From Faunimonas pinastri (GTDB taxonomy: Bacteria > Pseudomonadota > Alphaproteobacteria > Rhizobiales > Afifellaceae): a stretch of DNA of 64,000 bases. Below, one piece after another: positions 45,868-55,344 of this stretch. Location: contig NZ_FOFG01000007.1 in assembly GCF_900110915.1 (NCBI RefSeq), positions 141,122 through 205,121 of the forward strand, written 5' to 3'. The stretch's first letter is position 1; each line of letters opens with the position of its first letter. Position numbers and translations under genes: made by a program. Under the pieces are notes generated by a model. It was not told the origin of the DNA. It ran no database searches and saw only the letters and a program-made list of their open reading frames with translations.

Positions 45868-47961
45868 GTGCATTCCAGTCTGGAAGATCCGGGGGGCGGC
45901 CGCAGGCGCCTTTTGCAGGGACGTTTGCGTCTGCGTGGGGCTGGCGCGACTCTGCGCGAGGCCGTTCCGGCTTTGCCGACCGCGCAAGGCTCGGCGCGGG
46001 TCGTCCATCTCGGCCGGGCTCACCGGGCGCTGCCGCCGGAGATCGCCTTTCTGGAGCGCCATGGCTTCGGCCGCCCGCTGCTCGACACCGCCGCCCGCCT
46101 TGCCGATCTTCGCGGAACAAGCCCGCGCGACGAACTCTTCTCCTTTCCGAGCTTCGACCGGAATAGCTACTGGCGCCTGCTGGCCGATGACCTGGGGCTG
46201 GAATATCTCCCCGATCTCCACGGCGCCGACCTCGATCCAGCCGCCGGTCCTGTGGTGAGCCAGGCGCTCCGCCGCGCCGATACCGTGCATGCGATCCTCG
46301 GTGGCGAGGCGCTGTTGGTCCGCGCGCCCGACGGTGAGGGAATAGAGTTCCTCCGCGCGTCGCTGGCGCGGCTGCCGGGGCTCGACCAGCGCGTTCGTAT
46401 CGCCGCGCCGGAGGCGATCCGCACCCTGCTGCTCGCCCGCCGCCGCGCCGCCTTCCTGCGCCTGTCGGTGGAGCGGCTGCGGCGCGCCATGCCGGATTGC
46501 TCCGCCTCGAGGCTGCACCGGGCGGGGTTCTTCAGCCTCGGCATCGTCTTCGCGCTGGTCGCGCTCTTCATGAGCGTGATCCTGCACCCGATGCCGGTCT
46601 TCTCGGTCGCGGCGGCGCTGGTCACGATGTGCTTCTGTCCGGCCGTTGCCTGGAAGCTTGCCGCGGCCTTTATCCGGCCGAAGCTGCCGGTGGGCGAGCC
46701 TCTGCCCGATCATCTGCTGCCGACCTACACGATCATGGTCGCCCTCTACCAGGAGGGGGACGTGGTGCAGGACCTGCTCTCGCATCTCGACCGGATCGAC
46801 TATCCCCGCTCCAAGCTGCAGATCCTGCTGGTGCTGGAAGAGGACGACGCCGACACGCATTTCGCGGCCTGGCGCGCCTACGCGGAGCGGCCGTTCGAGA
46901 CGGTGCTCGTGCCGCCCTGCCGCCCGCGCAACAAACCGAAGGCGCTGGTCTACGCGCTGCCCTTCGCGCGCGGCGATCATGTCGTCGTCTTCGATGCGGA
47001 GGACCGGCCCGAGCCCGGCCAGCTCCGGCAGGCGGCGGCGCTCTTCCACGAGGACCCGGAGCTCGGCTGCCTGCAGGCGAAGCTGACGCCCGACACGCAC
47101 GAATCCTGGTACGCGCGCATGTTCACGCTGGAATATGCGACGCATTTCGAGGTGCTGCTGCCGGCGCTGGCGGCCTGGAAGATGCCGCTGCCCTTGGGCG
47201 GCACGTCGAACCACTTTCCCCGCCACGTTCTGGAGCGGGTGGGGGCGTGGGATCCATTCAACGTCACCGAGGATGCCGATCTCGGCGTTCGTCTCGCGCG
47301 CTTCGGCTACAAGGCCGCGATGTTCGGGGCGCGCACCTTCGAGGAGGCGCCGGTCACGCTCGGCCAGTGGTTGCCGCAGCGGCGGCGCTGGATCAAGGGG
47401 TGGATCCAGACCGCGCTGGTCTGCTTCATGGCGCAGGGCAGCGGACGCCGCGATCTGCCCCTGGTCAAGGCGCTCTCCGCCCATGTGGTGCTGACGATCG
47501 GCGTGCTGGGCCTGCTGCTTTATCCCGTCTCCATCCTCGCCTTCGTTCAGGCGGTGGAGCAGATGCTGCGGGGCGTGCGGTCGCCCGATCTCGCGGTCAA
47601 CGTCCTGTCCTGCCTCGCGGTGCTGAATGCGGGGATCTGGCTGTTCGGCTCGGCGGTGGCGAGCCTGCGAGGCTTACGCTCGGCTGGAGCGTGGAAGCTC
47701 GCGCCGCATGTCCTCTGGCTGCCGATCTACTGGGCGCTGATGTCGCTGGCGGCGTGGCAGGCGCTGTTCCAGGTCGTGCGCGATCCCTTCCATTGGGAAA
47801 AGACGAAGCACGGCGTCGCCCGTCACCGCGGCGGCGCGGTTAAGGGGGAGCCGGAGCGGCGCGGGATCGCGGGTGGCCTCGGTCGAGCCCGCGTCACTGC
47901 GCGGCTCGGGAGCCTTTGGCTTTCCCGCCGAAAAACTGCCGGATCCGCACCGCCACCCTGA
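45868..47961 (+). CDS. Family 2 glycosyltransferase with N-terminal GspE-like domain
   Basis: About 697 aa. N-terminal ~200 residues resemble the N-domain of type II secretion ATPases (FDRNSYWRLLADDLGLEYLP). Then two membrane segments (about 218-263) and a GT2 catalytic domain: TIMVALYQEGDVV, LLVLEEDDADT, VVVFDAEDRPEPG, TEDADLGVRLARFGY and QRRRWIKGW (processive QxxRW motif). Three to four further C-terminal membrane segments. Probably a polysaccharide or glycan synthase at the inner membrane; the product is unknown. GTG start (45865 or 45868) is uncertain. Its 3' end overlaps the antiporter gene by 68 bp, tail to tail. Confidence 0.85.
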   Translation: MHSSLEDPGGGRRRLLQGRLRLRGAGATLREAVPALPTAQGSARVVHLGRAHRALPPEIAFLERHGFGRPLLDTAARLADLRGTSPRDELFSFPSFDRNSYWRLLADDLGLEYLPDLHGADLDPAAGPVVSQALRRADTVHAILGGEALLVRAPDGEGIEFLRASLARLPGLDQRVRIAAPEAIRTLLLARRRAAFLRLSVERLRRAMPDCSASRLHRAGFFSLGIVFALVALFMSVILHPMPVFSVAAALVTMCFCPAVAWKLAAAFIRPKLPVGEPLPDHLLPTYTIMVALYQEGDVVQDLLSHLDRIDYPRSKLQILLVLEEDDADTHFAAWRAYAERPFETVLVPPCRPRNKPKALVYALPFARGDHVVVFDAEDRPEPGQLRQAAALFHEDPELGCLQAKLTPDTHESWYARMFTLEYATHFEVLLPALAAWKMPLPLGGTSNHFPRHVLERVGAWDPFNVTEDADLGVRLARFGYKAAMFGARTFEEAPVTLGQWLPQRRRWIKGWIQTALVCFMAQGSGRRDLPLVKALSAHVVLTIGVLGLLLYPVSILAFVQAVEQMLRGVRSPDLAVNVLSCLAVLNAGIWLFGSAVASLRGLRSAGAWKLAPHVLWLPIYWALMSLAAWQALFQVVRDPFHWEKTKHGVARHRGGAVKGEPERRGIAGGLGRARVTARLGSLWLSRRKTAGSAPPP

Positions 47962-49717
47962 GCAGCGCACGCACCGTCTGCATGGTCGGGCCGACGACCG
48001 CCTGCGGTTCCAGGGCCAGGCCGGCCGAAATCACGCGCCCCTCGTCGTCCGTGTCGCGCACGACGAGATCGACCGGGCCGCAGCCGACGCGGTCGCCGAC
48101 TTCCGCCCGGCCGCCGAGCCGATCGGCCATGAAGCGGGAGATGGTCAGCTCGGGATCGGCCGTGGGCACCTGCGCGCCGTAGGCCTGCGCCAGGCCGGCC
48201 ACCGGCTTTGTCGGATCGATCACGAAGGCGCCGAAGAAATCGTCGTCGTCGGCCGCCAGACGCGCCGGACTGCCGAACAGCCGGTCGAGAAGGCGGGTGT
48301 AGCGCGGCGCGGCGAAGAGATAGACGTAGTCGCCTTCCTGCAATCGCCCGGCATACTGATACCGCATCGACTGGCCCTTGCGGATCACCAGCGAGGGACG
48401 CGCCCAGCGCGGCACGCGCTCGCCCAAAGCCACGGGGCTGTTCCCGACGATGCGATAGACGACCAGCTCATGATGCGCGCTGCCCGGCAGCTCCAGCTCG
48501 ACGCGCTCCACCAGCCCGGTCTTCGGCGGGATGACGAGGCCGAGCCGCGTGGCCAGAGGCGTGATCGTCCAGCCATGCACCAGCAGCGAGGTGAGCACGA
48601 CGATGAAGGCGACGTTGAAATAGGTCTGGCTGTGGTCGATGCCTTCCGCCAGCGGCAGGATGGCGAGCAGGATCGAGACGGCACCTCGCAGGCCCACCCA
48701 GGAGATGAAGGTGCGCTCGCTGCTCTGGAAGCGGAACGGCCAGAGGCAGACCCAGACGGCGAGCGGCCGCGCGATGAAGATCAGCACCAGCGCGATCAGA
48801 ACGGACGGAAGGGCGATCATGGCGAAGCGGGCGGGATTGGCGAGCAGGCCCAGCATCAGGAACATGATGATCTGCGCCAGCCACGTCATGCCCTCCTGGA
48901 ACCGCTGCAAGGTGGCCTTGGCCTTGAGCGGCCGGTTTCCGGCATAAAGACCCGCGACGTAGACGGCGAGGAAGCCGCTGCCTTCCACCTCGCCCGCCGC
49001 GGCGAAGATGACCAGCGAGGCCGCCAGCACCAGCACGGGATAGAGCCCGTGCTCGAAGTTGAAGCGGTTCACCATCTTGGTGATGAGAAAGCCGCCGATC
49101 AGGCCGAAGACCACGCCGAGGCCCATCTCCCGCACGAAGCTGAGGACGAGGCCAGGAATGCTGATCCCGCCATGCGCGCTGCCGAACCGGATCAGCTCCA
49201 CGAGCGTGATGGTGAGGAAGATCGCCATCGGGTCGTTGGCACCGGATTCGATCTCCAGCGTGGAGCGCACCCTTTCGCGGATCGGCGTGCCGCCGACGCG
49301 CATCAGAAAGAAGAGGGCGGCCGCGTCGGTGGAGCTCAGGATCGCGCCGAGCAGCAACGATTCCGGCCATGAAAAGGGGAGAACGACATGCGTCGCGAGA
49401 GCGATGAGGCCGGCGGTCACCAGCACGCCGACGGTGGCGAGCGCCAGCGCGGGACCGGCTGCCTGCCGCAGCGACGCCAGCCGCATCTGGAAACCGCTGT
49501 CGAACAGGATCACCGCCAGCGCGAGGTTGCCCACGACATAGGCCGTGGTGGCGTCGTCGAAATGCAGCCCGAGACCGTCCTCGCCGGCAAGCAGGCCGAC
49601 GGCCAGGAAGACCAGCAGGATCGGCGCGCCGAAACGGAATGCGAGCAGGCTCGTGAAGATCGCGATCATGATGAGCCCGGCGCAAATCAGGATCGCCGGG
49701 TACAACAGATCGAGCAT
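47894..49717 (-). CDS. Potassium/proton antiporter, CvrA/NhaP2 type
   Basis: 607-aa CPA1-type antiporter: about 13 membrane segments with the core LLLGAILSSTDAAALFFLMR and ESGANDPMAIFLTITLVELI (ion-binding Asp), followed by a cytoplasmic TrkA-C-like and CorC-like regulatory part (about residues 400-600). NhaP2/CvrA exports K+ in exchange for H+. Start chosen at ATG 49717 with GAGGAAAG upstream; a TTG two codons earlier is the alternative. Confidence 0.9.
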   Translation of the reverse strand: MLDLLYPAILICAGLIMIAIFTSLLAFRFGAPILLVFLAVGLLAGEDGLGLHFDDATTAYVVGNLALAVILFDSGFQMRLASLRQAAGPALALATVGVLVTAGLIALATHVVLPFSWPESLLLGAILSSTDAAALFFLMRVGGTPIRERVRSTLEIESGANDPMAIFLTITLVELIRFGSAHGGISIPGLVLSFVREMGLGVVFGLIGGFLITKMVNRFNFEHGLYPVLVLAASLVIFAAAGEVEGSGFLAVYVAGLYAGNRPLKAKATLQRFQEGMTWLAQIIMFLMLGLLANPARFAMIALPSVLIALVLIFIARPLAVWVCLWPFRFQSSERTFISWVGLRGAVSILLAILPLAEGIDHSQTYFNVAFIVVLTSLLVHGWTITPLATRLGLVIPPKTGLVERVELELPGSAHHELVVYRIVGNSPVALGERVPRWARPSLVIRKGQSMRYQYAGRLQEGDYVYLFAAPRYTRLLDRLFGSPARLAADDDDFFGAFVIDPTKPVAGLAQAYGAQVPTADPELTISRFMADRLGGRAEVGDRVGCGPVDLVVRDTDDEGRVISAGLALEPQAVVGPTMQTVRALLRVAVRIRQFFGGKAKGSRAAQ

Positions 49718-49798
49718 CAGCAAACTTTCCTCAGTCTATGTCGGTCGCGCGGCGGTGGGCTTCGCCCCGAGCGGGTTCCCGTTCCAGGCCGGATCGGA

Positions 49799-50326
49799 TC
49801 AACGCGCGGGGGACGCCGGCGGGGCAGGCTCGTCGGGGCCGCCCCCGTCCAGGTGAGCCCGGGAGAGATAATCCCTCAGCGTCGTCACGATCAGCGCATG
49901 ATCTTCCGTCTGGGGCAGTCCGGACACCGTGATAGTGCCGACGAAACCGGCCGACTGGACGAAAAGCGGGAAGGCCCCACCATGCACGGCGAACTCGCGC
50001 TCGTCGAGGAGATATTTCTCGTGAAACGACGTACCCTTGCCTTCGGAGCTCATGCGCATCAGCATCGTGCTGTGGTGAAAGCGCTCGACCACCGCACGTT
50101 TGCGGCGGATCCATTCCACGTTGTCGGGCGTGGCGCCGGGAGCGGCATAGAAGAAGAGCCGCTCCGCCCCCTGCATGATCTCGATGGCGATCGGCAGCCC
50201 GCGCTGCAGCGCCCGCAGGGCGAGGCGGGAGCCTATCTCCCAGGCGACCGCATGGTCGAAATGGGGAAAGCGAAGCTCCGCCTCCTGCCGGGTCAGCTCT
50301 TCGACAAGGCGCGCGTAATCGGTCAT
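49799..50326 (-). CDS. UPF0303 / heme-degrading-domain family protein
   Basis: 175-aa GlcG/HbpS-fold protein of the UPF0303 (YBR137w-like) group. Motifs: HFDHAVAWEIGSRLALRAL, IAIEIMQGAERLFF, WIRRKRAVVERFHHSTMLM, EFAVHGGAFPLFV and VGTITVSGLPQTEDHALIV. Relatives are thought to bind or degrade heme or to act in protein targeting; no role is established here. Single gene. Confidence 0.88.
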   Translation of the reverse strand: MTDYARLVEELTRQEAELRFPHFDHAVAWEIGSRLALRALQRGLPIAIEIMQGAERLFFYAAPGATPDNVEWIRRKRAVVERFHHSTMLMRMSSEGKGTSFHEKYLLDEREFAVHGGAFPLFVQSAGFVGTITVSGLPQTEDHALIVTTLRDYLSRAHLDGGGPDEPAPPASPAR

Positions 50327-50497
50327 CGGTCTCCCGCCGTCAGAACCCGCCGATTGAACAACATGGCCGCCGCCTTTTCCAGTGCGCCGTGTCCGCCACT
50401 GGCCGAAGATCGCGATCGCCCCGGCTGAGTGGCGGCAATCGGCGTGGGAAGTGAGAGGTGCTGGCGGGAGGGGTTGCCGGGATCGCTGTGGCGGGGC

Positions 50498-50525
50498 GTT
50501 GAAGGCGCCGCCGGACCGCCCATAT
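50498..50525 (+). promoter_or_regulatory. Candidate sigma-32 promoter of hsp20
   Basis: GTTGAA (50498-50503) and CCCATAT (50519-50525) with 15 bp between them resemble the alphaproteobacterial RpoH promoter (CTTGAA / CCATAT). It lies about 70 bp upstream of the hsp20 start. I see no convincing ROSE thermometer in the remaining leader. Confidence 0.45.
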
Positions 50526-50595
50526 ATTCGTTATGCAATGGCCGGATGCCCGTCGGGGTCCGGCATGCGAAGTCGCTTGCGAAGGACTTTGCGGA

Positions 50596-51057
50596 ATGTC
50601 TCGTATGACTGCCTTTTCAAGCCCGCTGCTGTTGGGCTTCGACGATATCGAACGGCTGCTCGACCGGGTATCCAAGACCTCGGCCGACGGCTACCCTCCC
50701 TATAATATCGAGCGGATCGTTCCGCCCGGCGGGGAGGTGCAGGACGCCGGCGCCGAGGAAGGCGCCGGGCCGACGCGGATCCGCATTACGCTGGCCGTGG
50801 CCGGTTTCTCGCCCCGCGATCTCGATATCTCCGTGGAGGAAAACGAACTCGTGATCCGGGGTCGCCAAACCGAGGAGCAGGGTCGTGAGTTCCTTCACCG
50901 GGGCATCGCAGCCCGCCAGTTCCAGCGCACCTTCGTGCTGGCGGACGGAATGCGGGTCACCGGAGCGGATCTGAAGGACGGGCTTCTGGCTATCGATCTC
51001 GAAAGGCCGGAGCCGGTCAAGACGGTTCGCAAGATCCAGATCGTTTCGCGCGACTGA
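50596..51057 (+). CDS. Small heat shock protein, Hsp20/IbpA family
   Basis: 153-aa holdase chaperone with an alpha-crystallin domain: YNIERIV, ITLAVAGFSPRDLDISVEEN, LVIRGRQ, FLHRGIAARQFQRTFVLADG and the terminal I-x-I-type tail. This IbpA-like form is common in multiple copies in rhizobia. Start at ATG 50596 (ATG 50605 possible). Followed after 19 bp by DUF1150, its usual partner. Confidence 0.92.
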   Translation: MSRMTAFSSPLLLGFDDIERLLDRVSKTSADGYPPYNIERIVPPGGEVQDAGAEEGAGPTRIRITLAVAGFSPRDLDISVEENELVIRGRQTEEQGREFLHRGIAARQFQRTFVLADGMRVTGADLKDGLLAIDLERPEPVKTVRKIQIVSRD

Positions 51058-51076
51058 GCCAACAAGGAGCCAAGAC

Positions 51077-51331
51077 ATGAGTAATACGGCACCGAACACA
51101 ATGTCGGCCGACGAGCTGGAAAGCTTCGGCGACAGCGGGCTCGCTTATGTGCGTCCGGTCTGGTCGGATGAAGTGCGTTCGCTGTTTCCCCAGGCCCCGG
51201 ATCTTGCGCCGGGCCTCAAGCTCTGGGCGCTTCTGACGGCGGAGGGCCAGCCGATCCTGCTGACAGACGACAGGTCGGTCGCGATCGCCAACGCCCACGA
51301 GCACGATCTCGAGCCGGTCAGCGTTCACTGA
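51077..51331 (+). CDS. DUF1150 family protein
   Basis: 84-aa soluble protein. Typical segments GLAYVRPVWSDEVRSLFPQA and LWALLTAEGQPILLTDDR with a C-terminal EHDLEPVSVH. Function unknown, but commonly encoded right after Hsp20 in alphaproteobacteria. AAGGAGCCAAGAC precedes ATG 51077. Confidence 0.9.
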   Translation: MSNTAPNTMSADELESFGDSGLAYVRPVWSDEVRSLFPQAPDLAPGLKLWALLTAEGQPILLTDDRSVAIANAHEHDLEPVSVH

Positions 51332-51431
51332 TCTGTCACGCCGGTCCGGAGAGCCTGCGGGCTCGCGCCGGATCGGTTTCGATCCCTGAAATCAGGGGCA
51401 CGCCTGCCGCGTTTTCCTGCGGCACCGCGCG

Positions 51432-51905
51432 TCAGGCGAGGGCGTCCGAGGATTGCGGATTCACCGGCGCCAGCAGGAGCGCCAGCCCGGCCGCCTCGTT
51501 GGTCGCGCGAAGATCCTTGGCAAATTCCGGATCGCGCAAAAGCCGCGCCACGCGGGCCAGCGCCTTCAGGTGATCCGCGCCCGCGCTTTCCGGCGCAAGC
51601 AGCAGGAACACCAGATCGACCGGCTGATCGTCCAGGGATTCGAACTCCACCGGGCGGACGAGGCGCGCGAAGACGCCTGTCATGTGCTCGATGCCGGGAA
51701 GCTTGCCGTGCGGGATCGCAACGCCATGCCCCACGCCTGTCGAGCCCAGCTTCTCGCGTTGCTGGATCGTGTCGAGAATGTTCTTCTCCGGCAACCCGGT
51801 CAGGCCCGCCGCAATGGCCGCGAGTTCCTGCAGAACCTGCTTCTTGCCCTGCGCCTTCATGCACGGAATCACGGCTTCCGGCTTTAGGAGATCACTGAGG
51901 TTCAT
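51432..51905 (-). CDS. ptsN: Nitrogen PTS enzyme IIA
   Basis: 157-aa EIIA-Ntr regulatory phosphoprotein. Phosphorylatable His in GHGVAIPHGKLPG; LKALARVARLLRDPEFAKDL and LVFLLLAPE are typical. Couples PTS-Ntr phosphorylation to potassium, nitrogen and carbon metabolism. ATG 51905. Lies downstream of rpoN in the same direction, but the hpf gene usually between them is missing. Confidence 0.94.
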   Translation of the reverse strand: MNLSDLLKPEAVIPCMKAQGKKQVLQELAAIAAGLTGLPEKNILDTIQQREKLGSTGVGHGVAIPHGKLPGIEHMTGVFARLVRPVEFESLDDQPVDLVFLLLAPESAGADHLKALARVARLLRDPEFAKDLRATNEAAGLALLLAPVNPQSSDALA

Positions 51906-52199
51906 GGAAACATCCCGGCTGTGGGGCGGCATCGGAACCGGACGCTCTCGCCCGATCCTGCTGCTGCTTGTGCCTGGTCCTTATCAAGGGCTCTGTGGCG
52001 GGTTGCCTTGCTGGCGCAGCCTCGACTGCGCCTGATCTCGGACGGCCATGGCCGAGGCCCGTCCGTTTCTTTCAGCGAAGTCCCGTTCGTCGCAGCGAGG
52101 CGGCGCCGGGAGGGAACTGCGAGGCGGACGTGTACGCGCCGAACCTGGTGAAGTCAATCTGACGCATCCGGGAGCCCTCGGGTCTGTTTCGATGAGCCT
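51906..52199. other. rpoN-ptsN spacer lacking hpf
   Basis: 294 bp in which rhizobial genomes normally carry the hibernation factor hpf/raiA; no frame here matches it. It contains a hairpin CGGACGG/CCGTCCG (52039-52065) followed on the plus strand by TTTCTTTC. Confidence 0.5.
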
Positions 52200-53681
52200 T
52201 CATGAGGCCAAGGCACGCCGCTTGTCGCGCCGGCGCTGCACCGATGAGGCGATGCCCATCATCTCGCGGTACTTTGCGACCGTCCGGCGGGCGATGTCGA
52301 TGCCGTCGCGGTCGAGCAGGGCCACGATGCCGTCATCGGAGAGGACAGCCTCGTTGTGCTCGGCGGCGATCAGCTGGCGGATGCGGTGCTTCACCGCCTC
52401 GGCGGAATGACCCTCGCCGCCATCGGTGGCGGGGACGGAGGAGGAGAAGAAGAACTTCAGCTCGAAGACGCCCCGCGACGTCGCCATGTATTTCTGCGCG
52501 GTGGCGCGGCTGACCGTGGATTCGTGCACGCCGATCGCGTCGGCGATGGCGCGCAGGTTCAGGGGCTTCAGCCGCGACACGCCGTGCAGCAGGAACTCCT
52601 CCTGCTGGCGCACGATCTCGCTCGCCACCTTGAGAATGGTCCGGGCGCGCTGGTCGAGGCTCTTCTCCAGCCAGCTCGCCTTCTGCAGGCATTCCGACAG
52701 AAAGCGCCGCTCGGCCCCATCCGGCAGCTTGCCGCACACCTTGGCGTGATAGCTCCGGCTGACGAGGATGCGCGGCAGCGTCTCCTCGTTGAGCTCGACC
52801 AGCCAGCTGCCGTCACGCGCCTTCCTGACCAGGATATCCGGAACCACGGTGGGGGCGAATTCATGCGAAAAGGCCAGACCCGGCTTCGGATCGAGCGCCC
52901 GGATCTCCGCGATCATGTCTCTGATGTCGTCGGCATCGACACCGCAGACGAGGCGGAGAGCCGCGAAGTTGCCGGAGGCCAGCAAGGGCAGGTTGGCGCA
53001 GAGCGTCTGCATGGCGGGATCGAGCCGGTTCTTCTCCGCCAGCTGCAACGAGAGGCACTCGGCGAGATCGCGGGCGAAAATGCCGGTGGGTTCGAAGGTC
53101 TGGCAGCGGAGCAGCACCCGCTCCACATGCCCGACATTCGTGCCGAGTGTCGTCGCGACGACTTCGGTCGTCGTGGTGAGATAGCCGGCGGGGTCGAGTT
53201 CGGAAAGCAGATGCGAGGCGATCAGCCTGTCGCCGGCGTCCCTGAAGGTCGTCTCGATGCGGCGTTCGAGGGCGGCGGTGAGGCTCTCCTGTTCCTCCGC
53301 CCAGTTGTCGAACTCCCCCGATCCGCCTTCCGGGGCGGGGAGGCGGGAAGCGCCTGACGAAAGCGAGGAAAAGCTTTCCGGCAAGGCGTCCGAAAGGGTG
53401 TCTGAGCCGCTGTCATGCGGGGAAACGTCCGCCGGCTCGGCGTCAAGCTCCCGCAAGGCGACGATGCCGTCTTCGGCAAGGGTCTCGGAAACCGCCGGCG
53501 CTTCGCTGTCGGCGGTGGTTTCCCCGCCGCGCTCCAGCAGCGGATTCTGCTGCAATTCGGTATCGAGGAACTGCTCCAGCTCGAAGCTCGACATCTGCAG
53601 CAGACGGATCGCCTGCATGAGCTGCGGAGTGATGACCAGAGACTGACTCTGTCGCATCTGAAGCTTGGCGGAAAGACTCAT
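52200..53681 (-). CDS. rpoN: RNA polymerase sigma-54 factor
   Basis: 493-aa sigma-54. Region I is Gln/Leu-rich (LQMRQSQSLVITPQLMQAIR), region II acidic (residues about 60-125), and region III holds the core-binding part, the HTH (LRAIADAIGVHESTVSRATA) and the RpoN box ARRTVAKYR near the C-terminus. Required for nitrogen-regulated and enhancer-dependent genes. Follows lptB on the same strand. Confidence 0.97.
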   Translation of the reverse strand: MSLSAKLQMRQSQSLVITPQLMQAIRLLQMSSFELEQFLDTELQQNPLLERGGETTADSEAPAVSETLAEDGIVALRELDAEPADVSPHDSGSDTLSDALPESFSSLSSGASRLPAPEGGSGEFDNWAEEQESLTAALERRIETTFRDAGDRLIASHLLSELDPAGYLTTTTEVVATTLGTNVGHVERVLLRCQTFEPTGIFARDLAECLSLQLAEKNRLDPAMQTLCANLPLLASGNFAALRLVCGVDADDIRDMIAEIRALDPKPGLAFSHEFAPTVVPDILVRKARDGSWLVELNEETLPRILVSRSYHAKVCGKLPDGAERRFLSECLQKASWLEKSLDQRARTILKVASEIVRQQEEFLLHGVSRLKPLNLRAIADAIGVHESTVSRATAQKYMATSRGVFELKFFFSSSVPATDGGEGHSAEAVKHRIRQLIAAEHNEAVLSDDGIVALLDRDGIDIARRTVAKYREMMGIASSVQRRRDKRRALAS

Positions 53682-53765
53682 GACACCTGCCCCGCCGCGC
53701 CCGAAGGCTTCAACTCTCCTTCCGGCCCGGTTCTTGCATGAAGCTTAATCGGGCCTTCGGATAAG

Positions 53766-54683
53766 TCAAAGCCTGAACTGCTCGCCGAGGTAGACGCGGC
53801 GCACATCCGGATTGGCGACGATCGCTTCCGGTCGGCCCTCGGTCAGCACGTGACCGGAATGGATGATGTAGGCGCGGTCGATCAGGCCCAGCGTTTCCCG
53901 GACATTGTGATCGGTGATCAGCACGCCGATGCCGCGCTGCGTGAGGTGGCGCACCAGCGCCTGGATATCGCCGACCGCGATCGGGTCGATGCCGGCGAAA
54001 GGCTCGTCCAGCAGCATGAAGGACGGTCGGCTCGCCAGCGCCCGGGCGATCTCGCAGCGCCGCCGCTCGCCGCCGGAAAGCGCGATGGAGGGCGACTTGC
54101 GCAGATGCGTGATGTGGAATTCCTCAAGGAGGCTGTCGAGTTCCTCCTCGCGCCGCTTCTTGTTGGGCTCGACCACCTCCAGAACGGCGCGGATATTGTC
54201 CTCGACGTTCAGGCCGCGAAAGATCGATGCTTCCTGCGGGAGATAGCCGACGCCCAGCCGCGCGCGCTGGTACATCGGCAGATGGGTGATGTCGAAACCG
54301 TCCATTTCGATCCGCCCGCCATTGGGCCGGATCAGGCCGGTGATCATGTAGAAGACGGTGGTCTTGCCCGCGCCATTGGGGCCGAGCAGGCCCACGGCCT
54401 CCCCCTGCCGGACGGCAATGGAGACATCCTCCACGACGACGCGCGACTTGAAGGCCTTGCGCAGCCCGCGGGCCACGAGCCACCCTTCGCTGCCGGAGAG
54501 CGCGGCGCCTTCGGCAAACTCGGCGGAGCGCACGGCCTGCCCGATTCCGGCGTCAGGGCGGTGCGGCTCGCTCGGGGCGCCCTTCGGGGCAGGGCGGGCG
54601 GGGGAATTCCGTTTCAGCAGGATAGTCCGGTCCTCGGGTTCGGGAGTGGCGCGGTCAGCGCTTCTTCGCTGCGGGGGCGCCAC
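53766..54683 (-). CDS. lptB: LPS export ABC transporter ATPase
   Basis: Cytoplasmic ATPase of the LptB2FGC machine that extracts LPS from the inner membrane. Walker [18 protein letters not shown]-loop [15 protein letters not shown], signature [17 protein letters not shown], Walker [19 protein letters not shown] and [10 protein letters not shown]. An N-terminal extension of about 65 residues beyond the ATPase is Pro/Arg-rich. No ATG fits; I chose GTG 54683, which overlaps lptA by 29 bp, but starts from 54740 or further in are possible. Confidence 0.9.
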   Translation of the reverse strand: MAPPQRRSADRATPEPEDRTILLKRNSPARPAPKGAPSEPHRPDAGIGQAVRSAEFAEGAALSGSEGWLVARGLRKAFKSRVVVEDVSIAVRQGEAVGLLGPNGAGKTTVFYMITGLIRPNGGRIEMDGFDITHLPMYQRARLGVGYLPQEASIFRGLNVEDNIRAVLEVVEPNKKRREEELDSLLEEFHITHLRKSPSIALSGGERRRCEIARALASRPSFMLLDEPFAGIDPIAVGDIQALVRHLTQRGIGVLITDHNVRETLGLIDRAYIIHSGHVLTEGRPEAIVANPDVRRVYLGEQFRL

Positions 54684-55344
54684 GCTTTCCCTGGTTGCTG
54701 GACGGCGCAAGAATGGTCTGGACGCGCCCGCCCTGAACATGCGCTTCCTTGGTCTTGAGGTTCACGGTCAGGCGATTGCCCCGAACGACATTGCCGTTCT
54801 GCGTCAGCACGACGTTGCCTGTCATGGTCACCATGTCGGTCGCCATCACGAAGGTCGCGTGGTCGCCGGTGGCCGTCTGGTCCTGGGATTGAACGACAAC
54901 CGGCCCGGTGGCCTCGATGCGTTCGATCGAGCTGCCCGGCGCGCCGGCCACGCCGGAAGCAGCCGCGCCGCCGCCATTCGCGCCCGCGCTCTTGCTGGCC
55001 GCCCCGTTGCTGGCAGTGCCGGTGTTGGCAGCATTGGTGCCGCCCCCGGAATTGCCGCCGGCACCGCCCCCGACGCTGCCGGTGTAGAAGACCTGCATTT
55101 CCGGGGTCTTCATCAGCGATTCGCCCTGGCGAACGCGGACGTTGCCGCGATAGATCGCGAGCTTCTTGGCGTCCTGGATCTCCAGCGAATCCGCCTCGAT
55201 CTGGATCGGATCGTTGGAATTGGCGGACAGGCCGGTGAAGGCCGCGCCGGGGTTCTGATCCTGCGACTGTGCGAACGCCGCGCCGGCCCCCAGCAGCGCC
55301 GCCGCCGCGAAAATCCCCGTTCTGAGAATATGACCCGAAATCAT
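54655..55344 (-). CDS. lptA: Periplasmic LPS transport protein LptA
   Basis: 229-aa periplasmic OstA-fold protein with an N-terminal signal ([12 protein letters not shown]). Beta-jellyroll segments include [60 protein letters not shown] and [15 protein letters not shown] Gly/Ala/Asn-rich insert (about residues 90-118) is unusual. ATG 55344 overlaps the lptC stop (ATGA). Confidence 0.92.
   Translation of the reverse strand: MISGHILRTGIFAAAALLGAGAAFAQSQDQNPGAAFTGLSANSNDPIQIEADSLEIQDAKKLAIYRGNVRVRQGESLMKTPEMQVFYTGSVGGGAGGNSGGGTNAANTGTASNGAASKSAGANGGGAAASGVAGAPGSSIERIEATGPVVVQSQDQTATGDHATFVMATDMVTMTGNVVLTQNGNVVRGNRLTVNLKTKEAHVQGGRVQTILAPSSNQGKRGAPAAKKR

Noticed and set aside
52039..52065. Hairpin in the rpoN-ptsN spacer as terminator of rpoN
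   Set aside because: The T-rich flank is on the plus-strand side only, the wrong side for the minus-strand rpoN transcript.
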